Below are positions 21,818 to 33,639 of a stretch of DNA of 64,000 nucleotides, in pieces. The stretch covers positions 15,950,922 through 16,014,921 of the forward strand of contig CM030711.1 of assembly GCA_017979445.1 (NCBI GenBank), read 5' to 3'. Made by a program: the position numbers and the translations under genes. Source of the DNA: Akebia trifoliata. Taxonomy: Eukaryota; Streptophyta; Magnoliopsida; Ranunculales; Lardizabalaceae. The first letter of the stretch is position 1, and every line of letters starts with the position of its first letter. The notes under the pieces are model-generated. The model was not told where the DNA came from. It saw nothing but the letters and a program-made list of their open reading frames with translations, and ran no database searches.

Positions 21818-22610
21818 GTCCAAATAAAGAAAAGATCACTTACAATATTTATGTGATATCTTCAATGGATTGCGATGGTACCAACTCAAGATGAATCCAC
21901 TAAAATGTACTTTTGGAGTTACCTTAAGTAATTGTTGGGATTCGTGATTCGGCATCGCGATATTGAAATCATTTAAAATAAGATTCAAGCCATCTAAAAA
22001 GATGCCAACACTAAAGAACATTCATGAACTCAAAAGTCTACAAGATTGACTTACTTACATTCGTAGATTCATTTCAAATTTAATTGGGCGTTGTCATCCC
22101 TTCAGTCGATTGATGAAAAAAGATATATCATTTGAATAGGATGAAGCTTGTGAGAGTACTCTGAAAAGTATCAAGGAGTATCTTTTCAAATCTCATGTTC
22201 TTTCTGCATCAATTTCTAAGAAGCTATTGATTCTCTATATTAGTGCACAAGAAATGTCACTAGGAGCATTGCTAGTTCAAGAAAATGACGAAGGAAAAGA
22301 AGGTGCATTATATTACTTGAGTCGAGCTCTTATTGGAACAAAAGTAACTTATTTACCCATCGAAAAGACATGTTTAGCATTTATCTTTGCCACAAATAAA
22401 CTTCGACATTACATGTTATCACACACAATCTGACTCACTGCGCGAGCTAATCCACTCAAGGAGATCATAACAAGACCAGTCTTGTCGGGAAGACTAGCTA
22501 AATGGGCCCTTCTCTTATCAGAATTCAAAATAATTTATGACCCTCAAAAGGCTGTAAAAAAGTAAGCTTTGGTCGACTTTCTTGTTGATCATCCTATTCC
22601 GATTGAATAG
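21818..22610 (+). pseudogene. G1 RT thumb and first RNase H
   Basis: After SL2 the text resumes with RWYQLKMNPLKCTFGVT (about 21874-21925), the RT thumb. The gypsy RNase H follows: LLILYISAQEMSLGALLVQ (22218-22275), EGALYYLSRALIGTKVTYLP and AKWALLLSEFKIIYDP. Stops near 22432, 22563 and 22607. RNase H would remove the RNA template. Confidence 0.82.
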
Positions 22611-22639
22611 GAATTTTCTCACAACTTGCCTAACGAAGA

Positions 22640-23100
22640 AGTCTTCTCTATTGACATACTTCCAGCTTGGAGAATGTTTTTCGATGGCGTAGCTAGAAGA
22701 GATAGAGCTAGAATAAGTATAATTTTTATCATCTCACAAAATGAAGTATTATCGTTTTCGTTTTCGTTTTCCTTGACGAAACTATGTTCAAACAATGTTA
22801 CAGAATACCAATCTCTAATCATTGATTTAAAACTTGGGTAAGAGATGAAGTTACACCAACTCTATGTGTATGGGAACTCACAACTTGTCATCAACCAACT
22901 CTCCGTAGAGTATGACATTCGAAAGCATGAGTTGGTACCTTATCATTACTATGCTGCACAACTTATAAGTTAGTTTGAAGACGTCATCATTAAACATATA
23001 CCAAAAACTGAAAACAAGCAGGCTGACGCCTTAGCTAGTCTTGCTGCAAGTTTGGCTATGTTAGAAGGAGAGACAATGAGTATCCTTATTTGACAAAGGT
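22640..23100 (+). pseudogene. G1 second (archaeal-type) RNase H
   Basis: WRMFFDGVARRDRARISIIF, then NNVTEYQSLIIDLKLG, LYVYGNSQLVINQLS and ADALASLAAS, in the order of the extra RNase H domain that defines the Tat lineage of plant gypsy elements. The Asp, Glu and second Asp/Asn positions can be placed (FFDG, TEYQ, YGNS). The third reads GNS where GDS is usual. Stops at about 22842 and 22972 inactivate it. Confidence 0.8.
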
Positions 23101-23279
23101 GGGTACTACCTCCTATGATAGATGAAAATTGTGAGCCACATGAAACAAATGTCATCAAAATAGTCAAAGTTAAAGACTGGAGACAGCTACTTATTGACTA
23201 TCTACAATATGGGAAGTTGCCAGATGATCTAAAGCACAAAATCAAAATACGTCGTTAGGCACCTCAATTTTTATATTTC

Positions 23280-24230
23280 AACGATAAGTTATATCGTCGC
23301 TCTTTCGATGACATCTCAATGAGATGTCTCGGAGATGATGAAGTTCGGGACATTTTAGAAAAAGCACACTCTGAAGTATGCGGTTCACATCAATCAGGAC
23401 TGAAACTCCATCATAGTCTGAAGAGGATGGGATTCTTTTGGCCTACTATGGTGAAAGATTCCTTATACTACGCAAAAAGTTGTAAAGCTTGCCAATTTCT
23501 TGAAGATTACATTCGTTAGTCACTAGAGCCATTGCATCCTACAATTGCATCTTGGCCCTTTGATGGGTGGGGACTTGTTGTCGTTGGAACATTTTCAAAA
23601 TCTTCAAGGCAACATCTTTATATCCTTGCTGCAATAGATTACTTTTCTAAGTGGGCTGAAGTAGTTCCCTTTCGAGAGGTCAGAAAGAGACGATAGTTGA
23701 CTTCATCAAAAATAATATAGTCTTTCGTTACGGCATTCCATGATATATTATGACAAATAATGAAAATTCTTTTAGTAATAAGTTGATGGATCAGTTCTGC
23801 ATGAAGTTTGACATTAAGCAGAGATGTTCTACAATGTACAACGCTGCAACAAATGGATTTGTTGAAGCCTGCAACAAATGGATTTGTTGAACAAAATACT
23901 TTGCAAGTTTCTCAAGAATGCCTAGTTATGTCTAGTTGAATTCGATGCATTGGACGAAAAGAGATTGGAAGCACAACAATGACTAGAGTATTACCAAGCC
24001 CGTTTATCAATGCATTCAATAAGAAAGTTCGTCTACGTTCTTTTCAAGTTGGTGATTTAGTCATCATCGTACAACGACTAATTATTCTCTCACACCATTC
24101 TAGAAATAAGTTTGATCCAAAATGGGATAGATCTCATGTAGTAAAAGATGTATACACTAATGGTGCGTACCTTCTTGTAACACCGGAAAGATTACATCTT
24201 GGTCCAATCAACGACAAGTTTTTCAAATGA
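23280..24230 (+). pseudogene. G1 integrase
   Basis: HSEVCGSHQSGLKLHHSLKR, then FFWPTMVKDSLYYAKSCKAC (23350-23505) is the zinc-binding HHCC domain. AAIDYFSKWAEVVPFRE marks the catalytic core; the second Asp region is degraded. The C-terminal GPY/F-like module reads FQVGDLVI, then DPKWDRSHVVKDVYTNGAYL (24039-24180). A 21-base tandem duplication (GCAACAAATGG unit, 23850-23895) and several stops disrupt the core. Confidence 0.8.
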
Positions 24231-24243
24231 TACTATGCTTAAA

Positions 24244-24362
24244 AGAATGTTGTTCCTCGACATGAGCCTAAATTGTTTTACATTACTCCTCGATATGAGC
24301 CGAAACTATTTGACATTGCTCATCGGCATGAGCCTAAATTATTTGACAATGCTCATTATCAT
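24244..24362 (+). repeat. ~34-bp tandem repeats after G1 integrase
   Basis: Three to four copies of a unit containing CATGAGCC, TAAATT and TTTGACA with CTCATCG, immediately after the integrase stop. Read in frame they give a repeated HEPKLFD peptide motif. Probably a tail minisatellite of the element. Confidence 0.7.
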
Positions 24363-24876
24363 ACAAGGTTAAACTACATGATACTTCTGACCTGCATGAG
24401 GTAAAACTGTGAACGGTGTAAAAAAAAAAAGAAAAAACTCGCTAGATTGAAAATCCGAAAAGAAGATCTAGGCAAAACTTAAAACATTATCCATTTGAAC
24501 TACGTTATGGTTTGATCCCATTTTGGGTACGTAGGCAGCTTGTAAAGTTACTTTAGGTTCAACCATATCAAAAATATATATATATACTTGTATAAGGAAA
24601 GAAAGGAATTTTATTAATTTCAAATAAAATAAATAATGTCATAATTTCCTAAGTCCTATACAGTTAAAAATAAATAAATAAAAAATAAGCTTAATATAAA
24701 AAAATAAATTTCCAAAACCTCTTCAAAGACTCCCTCTTTGCTTCACAAGCAGCTACTTCATCATCATCATCAATGATTGGAGCATTAGATAAGCAAGTGC
24801 ACTCCATCTCAACAGTAAGTAAAGCCTTCCCCTCTTCTCGAACTTAGGTACTAAGCAACTCTTCAGAAGTAGCAAC
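24363..24876. other. G1 downstream noncoding region
   Basis: Contains AAAACTGTGAACGG and GGGTACGTAGGCAGCTT (24525-24541), which recur in the equivalent position of G3 and, as reverse complement, M1 (51337-51370). This marks the shared post-integrase region of these elements. An AT dinucleotide run lies at 24570-24583. Confidence 0.55.
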
Positions 24877-27800
24877 TTATGGTAAAAGTTCTCTGATCTG
24901 AGTCAACTCGGTTTTTAACTTAGCTTCTCGTTTAGTTAGGTCAACTTTTTTGTCATTAACTTCAGTCAGTTGTGTGCATAAATTATCCATTGATTGACAT
25001 TTTAATTGAGCTTCCTGGTCTAGGATGGATAATTGAAGATCCCTATCATCTACTGATAAAGATGATAAAGCTCTCTCTTGTCTCAAAAAATACACCTCCA
25101 CTCCAACTATAAGCAACTCGAAGAAATTTATAAAAGGCATAGAATCAGCTCTGAAAGCATCATTGAGAGAAGAGATAATGGCAGGCATATGAAAAGATTA
25201 ACATTCTCTAAGGTTGGAAAAATCAATATTGAGCATCAACTCAACCCTAGATCAAAGGAATTCATCACGAGCTCTATGCAATGCTTGTTGAACGCATAAA
25301 TCGATGTCACTATCATGCAAGGAAACTTGTCGAGTTTAGATAAAAATAGTAAGCATTCCATGCAGTTTCGAGGTAATCACAAATGAATTAACCAACTTAT
25401 TAGAAGTAGGTAATGCTGATGTGACATAATCTATATGTGTAGTTGAAGTTGACTGAGTACCACATGAACTTTGATGAAGACAGGAAGAAACCTCGTCCCC
25501 GTCACTCTTTGAAAGGTCTTCAATACCAACCAATTTTGAAATCCCTCTGTTAAGATGACTAACATTCCAAACATCTCCCATACCCAAGAAGGCAGGGAGG
25601 TCTACAAAATCTTTCGGGAAAAGTAAATTGACAACAGAGTATATATCGGTTAATGATCTTACGAGAACAATTAAATCAAAAAAATTATGTATATGTATAT
25701 ACATAAGAAACGTGAAATTTCCAACAAAGAGAAAGTATGTAAAATTACCTCTTCTAAGAGACACATCATTTTTAGCTTCAACTTCTTACCTGCCTAGAGT
25801 CACACCTATATCATTAAGCTTAGTCTGAACAACAAGCTTCAAAGGATCTGCGGGATTTGATTTATGAACAGTTTGCTCTACATTTACCCCAATAATATTG
25901 GTCTGCTCCGTTTGGGTAGTCGTAGGAGTCAGTAGTATTTTTTTGAAACGCAATTTCAATCCAAGCTCCGTAATGACCTTTTACGTTTCATCAATACGTG
26001 TATGTTCTATTCTTTTTTTCGAGAAGATTTTCGTCTAGCAAGCAAAATACGACGTGTTTCACGATCTTCAACTCCTTCCATTTCATCAAAATTAAAGTTT
26101 GGAGCAGAGATGCCATCCTGAAGAAGATGGAAATTAAGGGCATTCAAATGAGGCACTATGTCTTAAACCCACCAATCTCTGTAACTCTTATCAAGTTGCC
26201 GACTCATGTCTTGCACTGTTTGAAGAATAAAAAAGTTGACTCGCCTCTTGGTCTGTGTCAAAGATAACTACAAATTATGTAACTCTATTACGTCCATGGA
26301 TCTTGTAAAAGGAATCAGAGTTCCAAGGATATGTTGACAAAAACCTTGTTGATGAGCAAACGTGCGAGGACTACACATTTTCACCTCGCAAACATTACCA
26401 CATCGAGACATAATAAATCCATGATGATAGCTTATCATGAAAGCTTGAATCTCATAAGGGTCATCACCATTATCAGTCCACATCCTTCTATGACTTTTTG
26501 ACAACCAAACCTCCTCAAGATGCCATTTAAAATCACTAAAACTCATGGTAATGGTTAAATCCCTCACATCCTTAGCATTATCTTCCCAACAAAAGTACAA
26601 GTTGGAAATACCAATTGTGCGAACCAAATACGGAGGTCCAAAGTCAGCATCAAGGTCACCAAATACTCTCCAAGGAATATGAAGTCCAACCTACCTAAAT
26701 AAATAATGAAATAGACAATAACTCCTAGAAGTACCGACAACTATCTGTGTTTTCATACCCCAATAGGTTTGAGTTAGACTTTTGTACAAACAACATAGAA
26801 ATGGAGGTACCAAGTTGAATGTAGTACCTCGGGCCATCAACGCTGCTACCTTGAAAGTATCTGGACAAAGAACATCACCATCATCACAAGGGAGAACAAA
26901 TTGACACAACCACAAGGAAAAGATATGCAACTATCATAGCTTTATCTTCAATATTCTGATTCATAGGAAAATCGAGTCTGGTAAATGGATTTTCTCCTTC
27001 TTTATGACTCCCCTTAGCCAAAGTAAGTCAAGAAGAAAAGGGTCTTCGTAATTTTGTTTTAGGATGTTGACGGTCACTACGATCAAAGTAGAATAATTTT
27101 ACCCTTTCTTTATACTTTACCGTCAGATAAAGATTAGAAATCCATTTAGTTTTGGTGTACCAGAAATCAAGCCACTCACTATGGCTAACACAGTCACTCC
27201 CATTTTCAAAAATCAGTAAAGCATATGCCTTGAATATATGCTGACAAGAAATAGAAAGTCTTGAAACACTGTTACAACCCATAAGTTTATCAAAATTGGG
27301 CATCACTTCTTCATAATACTCACCCGTGATAGAAAGTCTAGAAATCTTATGCATTTCTCATAAAAAATGTCAATTTTCTCACAACCAATCACAAAAGTGT
27401 TGGTCTTGGGATACCAAAACTCACATAAAGCCTGATACATGCCGTTAGGACGACTGTACTCTTTACTAGTTGCAAATATAACTTCACTAAGGGAAGCTAT
27501 CGACTTTCTGCTCTGTATTTATGGCTCACATCCGAGCTCCAATCCTAAAAACCACAGAGATATCGAATGTTGCCTCGAGGTTCAATATTCGAACCCCATC
27601 AAGTGAAACGTTGCATGATTTTCTATGTCAAAATAGCCTATGGACAATTACGAGTTTGATCATGATGTGGAGGATGACATAAAGATGGTTGATGTTCCAT
27701 ATCAATCTCATCTCCAGGAAGTAAGTTAGCTGTTGAAGGATATTCACTTAATGTTGTCATATCAAGTGATGTGTCCCTTTTTGTATCATGTGCCTTCAAA

Positions 27801-27880
27801 GGATCGGTTATCGATATTTGCCCAACAAACTTCAACTCTATAGATGAAATGTTTCTTCCTTTTGAATGACCAATTATCAT
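24877..27880 (-). pseudogene. Antisense plant mobile domain (PMD) protein gene, degenerate
   Basis: A minus-strand coding region downstream of G1 integrase. In order: N-terminus MIIGHSKGRNISSIELKFVG (27880 on); FWYPKTNTFVIG (about 27420-27385); ITGEYYEEVMPNFDKLMG (about 27330-27277); LWLCQFVLPCDDGDVLCPDT with FKVAALMARG (26915-26830); WHLEEVW to the YHHGFIMSRCG segment (26535-26385); HLLQDGISAPNFNFDEMEG (about 26130-26070); and a helical tail, LTEVNDKKVDLTKREAKLK (24970-24910). These match the aminotransferase-like/PMD family of plants. A likely intron lies at 25753-25633 (GTAATT to CCGAAAG). Stops and frame changes indicate a pseudogene or several unresolved introns. Family function is epigenetic and transposon-related silencing in MAIN/MAIL1; the role of transposon-borne copies is not known to me. 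Confidence 0.72.
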
Positions 27881-28003
27881 AATATGGGAAAAATAAAGTT
27901 ATTTTCCCATCTGAGAAGGATTTGCAGGGTCATTTATCCAACCTTCACGCGGTAAACTTTGTTTGGAATGATTTTTATTCATTGAACCTTTGGAAAGAAT
28001 ATC

Positions 28004-30119
28004 TGTAAACACCCCAATTTGCACGAACCCATTAGGAAAATTCAAATTTCCTCGAATTGATTCTGATTTATAACTCAAGATTTTCGACGGACCTGCATTG
28101 TCACGTGTCATCATTTTTCATGCATACTTGCATACATGCATCATACCACATAATTTTGCATACTCAACCTTGTCCCTAACCCGGTCTAAATCCGCTCCAC
28201 ATCTATGATCCAATCCGGATCCGTAGCCGTTCTCCATTCACCACCCCATCACTTATATCACAACCAAGGTCCATTTCCTAATCCAACCTAAGCCCAAGAC
28301 AAAGCCTACTTTCTAACCCAAATTCAAGTCCATTCTTTTAGCCCACCCTTAAAACCCATAGTCCATAACCCAAGTCCATTACATAAGTCCAATACCAAAT
28401 CCATTCCAAGCCCATTCTTTCACACCCCCTCAAAAGATGACACATGTTGATCTCCCATAAGCCCTCAATACCCAATGCATCATCTAATTGGAGAGTCAAC
28501 TCTTCCTTGTGAAAATCCAAGAATGCCCTTCCCAAAAAGGTTGGTCAAACCAAAAAGGTTCTTGGGTCTTTGGTAATAATTCATAAAGTTGAGCGAATTT
28601 CCAATCATATCCTCAAAAGCTGGAAATCTTCAAATACATACATGAAATTCTCCCATTGGTCCATTTTAAAATTATACTTCCACCCCTTGCTTTATGAGTT
28701 ATTTACAAATGAACCAAGGTCTACTTTTCACCTACTACTTCACCTTTACACATGTTATTCTCCTATTCACCCTCCCAAAAGTACTTTTGTTCTCCCATTG
28801 GTCCATTTCAAAAATACACTTCCACCCTTTCTTTATGATTTATTTACAAATGAACCAAGGTCTACTTTTTACCTACCACTCCACCTTTACACATGTCACT
28901 CCCTTATTCATCCTCCCAAAAATACTTTTTGTTCTCTCACCCCTATTTACCAAAAAATCAAAGATCAAATAATGCTTTTAGGATTTCTTCACAAATATCA
29001 TCTTTACCCTCATACAAATGAAAAATCCAAAAAGAAATAACATAAATCTCATGTCCCTTTTCTTTATTTTTAGGGTTGGACCACTTTATCCCCAAAAGTT
29101 CTCTAAAAACTCTATAAATATCCTCATTTTCTATGAACAACTCATGCTCTCAAGCCCCCATCTCTCAACCTAAAACTCTACCAAATTCTCTACTCATCTC
29201 TCATCTCTCAACCTTCAACTCTTTCAACTCACCCTCAACTACATCCTTTAACTCTCAAGTTCATCTCTTAAGCTCAAGTTCATTCAAGACTTCCAAGGGG
29301 ACAAGGTGGGATAATAGTTGTTTATTTATTTATTTTTAACTTGCATCTTCTTCTTCTATCCCTCTCCTTTTTTCTTTTTAGAAACCCTTAGGATGTAATG
29401 GAGAACCATCCTTCATCCCGAGTAGATTGAACCTCAACCTTAGCATGGAATGCTTGAGGCGGTTTGGTCGAAAAGATGGAGGTTGAAGCCTTTTTTAACC
29501 CATTCTCATATCATGCATCATAATGTATACTATGCACACACCTCACACATGTTTGGCTATGATGAAGAAATGTGTAACTCTCTTTATGGGGTTAAAACAC
29601 TAAGTTTCTAGTTAAACATACATGCATTAAGGTTATGGATCTAAGGGTACTCCATCCATGGAACTTCTCTAAATCCTAAATCAACATCTCAACTCATGTA
29701 AAAGTGTGTTGACTCCATAGAATATCTTCTTCCATAAGATATTTCTTATGTCAACACCAACATCAAATCCTCTTCTAAAGAAGTACATACACACCATGTG
29801 CACCCACCCACTTCCTGCATCCCATGCATTTTACTTGTTATATTAATCATTTTTAAAAATGGCAAAATCTACAGGTAACCACCATAGGTGAAGAGAATGG
29901 GGTGCCTAACACCTTTCACATTCTCTAACCGAATCTCCTTACTTAGATCTTAGGTAGACCATACATTTTCCATGATTGAGAGTCACTACAATGCCATGAA
30001 AAAATGATTTTCAAAATAATCAATTCGGGTGCCCATTCACACCCATTTCTAAAAAAGAATGGTGGCGACTCCAAATCACGTAGCATTGAGGTTCAAAGAT
30101 GAACATTCTCATGTCTACA
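28004..30119 (+). mobile_element. Solo LTR SL3 (G3 3' LTR family)
   Basis: Starts TGTAAACACCCC and ends ATGTCTACA, with a perfect 5-bp target duplication ATATC (27999-28003 and 30120-30124). Its first kilobase closely matches 62921-64000, the G3 3' LTR. It contains a TATA-like TATAAATATCCTC (29112-29124). Apparent open frames in it (for example 28570-29040) are C/A-rich LTR sequence, not genes. It landed just beyond the start of the antisense PMD gene. Confidence 0.9.
28648..28930. repeat. ~142-bp tandem duplication inside SL3
   Basis: Two adjacent copies beginning TTCTCCCATTGGTCCATTT (28648 and 28790) and running through TTACAAATGAACCAAGGTCT and CCTCCCAAAA. The same duplication is present in the G3 3' LTR (63557 and 63698). 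Confidence 0.85.
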
Positions 30120-30485
30120 ATATCCTTAGCCATCTCTAAGGAATTAAAAAAATGAATAAACACACTTATTCAAAAATATCATGTCTCACTAAGCATTAGT
30201 GTCGTATTGATTAAAGATATATAAGAATATGAATAAAAAAAAGTAATCATGCTCAATGATACTCTAGCACTAGAGATTGGTTAACTGGCATGAACAAATA
30301 CTTCGTCGCATGGTTCTTCTAGCCAATTGACGTTGTCCACTCCTAAGCACTATTGATGAATAGTTATTTTAGAGATTGGCCAATCAACTGTACAAATAGT
30401 TCATCGCATAATTTTTTTACGTAAATAAATTTTGCATCCCATGATTCTTCTAGCTAGTTGATGTTTGTCTACCAGTTGACGTTGT
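30120..30485. repeat. Spacer with ~100-bp imperfect direct repeats
   Basis: After the SL3 target copy, an AT-rich stretch includes two related blocks (about 30275-30340 and 30370-30485) sharing AGAGATTGG, AACAAATA/ACAAATAG, TTCTTCTAGC and GTTGACGTTGT. No coding signal. Possibly further downstream sequence of G1. Confidence 0.5.
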
Positions 30486-31045
30486 TGTAGATACCCCAAT
30501 TTGCACGAACCCGTAGAAAAATCCAAATTTCCTTGAATTGATTCCGAGTTAGACTTAAACCTCTCAATGGACCCACATTGCCACTTGGCATCATTATTCA
30601 TGCATGCATACATACTTATTGCATCTCATATCATTACATGCCCATACCTTGTCCCTAATCCACTTTAAACCTATGTCTATCACCCATATCCTAACCCAAG
30701 TCTATATTCCAAACCCAAAACCAAGTCCATCCTAAGCCCAAACCCAAGTCCATGTCCTAACCCAAACTCAAGCCTAACACCAAGCCCACTCCAAGTCCAT
30801 TCTCTCACCCCTTCATATGATGACACATGTTGATACCTCATAAGCCCCCAATACCCAATGCATCATCTAATTGGAGGATCAACTTCCCTATTGTGAAAAT
30901 TCAAGAATGCCCTTCTCAAAAAGTCTAGTCAAACCAAAAAGATTATTTGGTTTTTAGTAATAATCCATAAAGGTGAGAGAACTTCCCATTATGCCTTCAA
31001 AAGGTGGGAATCTTCAAGTACATACATGGAGTTCTCCCGGGTCCA
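30486..31045 (+). repeat. G3 5' LTR, truncated
   Basis: Starts TGTAGATACCCCAATTTGC and follows the SL3/G3 LTR layout (CCAAATTTCCTTGAATTGATT, then GACACATGTTGAT, then CATACATGGAGTTCTCCC). Homology stops at about 31045, where the 142-bp duplication would begin. The LTR 3' end, primer-binding site and leader are not found before gag, so a deletion or replacement has removed them. Confidence 0.72.
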
Positions 31046-31205
31046 CACCCCATATCCACTTCCAATGGGGTCCATGACCCATATCCATATCCTAATGGGT
31101 CCACGACCCATATCTATTTCCAATTAAGTCCACGACCCATACCCAATTTTAGATGGGTTCACGACCCATATCCATTTCGAGTCGGATCCACAACCCGTAC
31201 CATAT
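31046..31205. repeat. ~32-bp minisatellite in G3 leader
   Basis: About five copies of a unit around GGGTCCACGACCCATATCCA, variable in the second half (TTTCCAAT, TTTTAGAT, TTTCGAGT). It directly follows the truncated LTR. Confidence 0.8.
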
Positions 31206-31245
31206 CAATCTTTCAATCTCAACCATGTCCATAATCTATGTGTGA

Positions 31246-31660
31246 ACCATCGGCTCCGTGCCGATAAACCCCCAGCTCCGTGCTGACAAAGCTTTGGCTC
31301 CGTACTGACGAACCTCCAGCTCCGTGTTGACAAACCTTTGGCTTTGTGCTGATGAACCTTCGGCTCCGTGCCGATAAGCCTTCGGCCCTGTGCTGAAAAA
31401 CCTTCGGCTCCGCGCTGACAAACCCCGGTTCTATGCTGACAAACCCCAGCTCCATGCTGACAAACCCCAGCTCCGTGCTGATGAACCTTCGGCTTCGTGC
31501 TGATAAACCCCAGCTCAGTGCTGACAACCTTCGGCTCCGTGCTGATAAACCTTCGACTTCGTGCCGATAAACCTCCGACTCCGTGCTGACAAACCTCCAG
31601 CTCTGTGCTGACAAAGCCCAGCTCCGTGCTGATCAATATCTGGCTCTGTGCTGACAAAAA
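31246..31660. repeat. 21-22-bp minisatellite, ~19 copies
   Basis: Unit AACCTTCGGCTCCGTGCTGA followed by CAA/TAA, with variants CCCCAGCTCC and CCTCCAGCTCC, in about 19 copies just before gag. All long minus-strand frames here are products of the repeat. Units are contiguous and variable, so this is not a CRISPR array. Confidence 0.92.
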
Positions 31661-31662
31661 AA

Positions 31663-33070
31663 TTCAACCTCAACCAAATTCAAGGGCCACCAATCCACAT
31701 TCATTGCAACCCTCAGCGACAAGATGTCGTTCAAAAAGAAGAAGGCGAATTTAGAGCAACTAAGGTAAGAAGTACCACAGAGGAAAAATTAGCAAACAAA
31801 TTAGAAGCAGTTGAGGAGGAGATCCGAAGAATGAAAGGAAAGGATTCTGCAAGCAGGATGAGGTTCAGAGATCTTTGCCTCTACCCAAATGCACCATTAC
31901 CACCGAAATTCAAGTGTCCTGATTTCGAAAAGTATAACGGCATTGGATGCCCTCTATCCCACTTGAAACTCTACTGTGGTTCTATGTGTCAATTTGGTGA
32001 TGACGACAGGTTGTTAGTTCAGCTCTTTCAAAGGAGCTTAACAGGGGCGGCCCTCTCATGGTTCTCTCAGTTAGATCATTCGCGGATTAAGAGCTGGCAA
32101 GACCTGGCTACAATTTTTTTGAAAGAATACAGATTCAATACGGACATGGGATTGGACAAAAATGACATGGCAAAAATGACACGAAAGCCAAAGGAAAGTG
32201 TGAAAGAATATGCCCAAAGGTGATGGGAATCGGCCTCCAAAGTAAAGCCACCAATGACTGAACAAGAGATGAACACCATATTCATCTCAACTTTGGGCCA
32301 TTCATTCTATACGCATCTAGTGGGTCATACAACTGCAAGCTTCTCGTCATTGGTCTAAGTGGCGGATCGAGTTGAGGACGGTATTCGGTTAGGTCTGATC
32401 TACGACTTTGTCCATTCTAGGGGTACCAGCAGGGGGGTTTACTCAACGGAAACCGGTAGTCTTGAACAAGAAGAAAGAAGAAGCACAAGTTAACAATGTA
32501 CAACCTGTTCGACTTTTTTTCATCTCAAACTAGAGGCCGCCAGCACCTCAGGTCCCCTTCAAGGTTAACCCACCCCAAGCTGCACCTATTCCACAAGTAT
32601 TTCAGTTTGGTCAAAATCCAGTATTTGGTCAGGACTCACAGTTCGTCCAGAATCATCAAACCGAGCAACGCAGACCCAACAGAATCTCACGAGTCTTCAC
32701 TTGCTTGCCTATGACTCTATCAGAACTACTCCCAGCCCTACTCAGGGGAGAATATCTCACAAAGAGGCAACCAAATCCAGAAGCAATAAAGGGGCCAGGG
32801 TACAATCCCAATCAATTCTGCGAATTCCATATGGGTGCACCGAGGCATGCCACTAACCAATGTTGGCAACTCAAGCACCAGGTTCAAAATCTGATCGACA
32901 GGAAAACGATCATCTTCGATGGTCCGGTGGCCCAAGCACCTCAGCAAAACATCAACCAGAATCTATTACCAACTCACAACAGGGAAGGCGATGGGCCTAC
33001 TATCAATGCTATAGAGAGAGACGAACCAAGTTTCGACCATTCAACCTTGATAGCACCTGTTGGCTAGAAG
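31663..33070 (+). pseudogene. G3 gag (Tat-type gypsy)
   Basis: Begins in the basic/acidic coiled region (ANKLEAVEEEIRRMKGKDSA), then FRDLCLYPNAPLPPKFKCPD and the gag core ALSWFSQLDHSRIKSWQDLA with NMDMGL-like FNTDMGLDKNDM (31860-32160). A stop at 32221-32223 (TGA where CGA or TGG is usual in QRWRE) and a frame change near 32450 follow. A knuckle-like CEFHMGAPRHATNQCWQLKH (32819-32878) lies in another frame. Gag would form the particle; this copy cannot do so. Confidence 0.83.
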
Positions 33071-33082
33071 GTTAGAGTCAGC

Positions 33083-33556
33083 TTGAGAAAGGAACCCACA
33101 TCCTTGAGCATCAATGCTGTACCCCAAGACGTAACTAATCAATCACCATCCCAACTTCCAATCAATTTGGCCAATCTTACCATTCACTCCAATTTCCAAA
33201 CCTCAAATCCTTCACGACAACCTCTCATCATACCTTACACAGTACCAACTTCAAGCTCTTCCTCTCTACCACCTCTCATTATACCTTGCACCATACCTAC
33301 TTCAGGCCCTTCTTCTCGACCACCTCTGGTCATACCTTACACTGCACCGACCCCTCAAACTTCAAACTTTTACTCCCGACCACCCCTCATCCTATCTTAC
33401 ACCAACCCACAAATCCCAAACACCACTACATCAACTGTCAAGCCTAATCCACCACCTCTCATCCTTCATCTAAAACCAGACCCTCAACCCATGACCATCA
33501 TATCCCCTAAACCATTTTCATACCGTTCAAGTCAAACCGTTCCATGGAGTTATTAG
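33083..33556 (+). pseudogene. G3 proline-rich gag-protease linker
   Basis: Open frame of 157 codons with four degenerate repeats of PPLIIPYTxPTS (for example RQPLIIPYTVPTS, RPPLVIPYTAPT, RPPLILSYTNPQ) between gag and protease. Low complexity, probably a disordered linker of the polyprotein and not an independent gene. Confidence 0.65.
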
Positions 33557-33639
33557 ACGATGATTGTGACATCCGCAGGAGTTGAGAAACCGAAAGAGGC
33601 AATGATTACGGACATTGGTCATATGACTAGATCATAGAG

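Noticed and set aside
28570..29040. ORFs in SL3 and in the G3 3' LTR (63479-63889)
   Set aside because: Located inside LTRs, C/A-rich, with a 142-bp duplication; no recognised domain.
31205..31657. Three long overlapping minus-strand ORFs with repeated STELGFVSTE-like peptides
   Set aside because: They are translations of the 21-22-bp minisatellite in all frames; no start context or domain.
31246..31660. CRISPR-like array
   Set aside because: Units are contiguous, variable and without spacers, in a plant nuclear retroelement.
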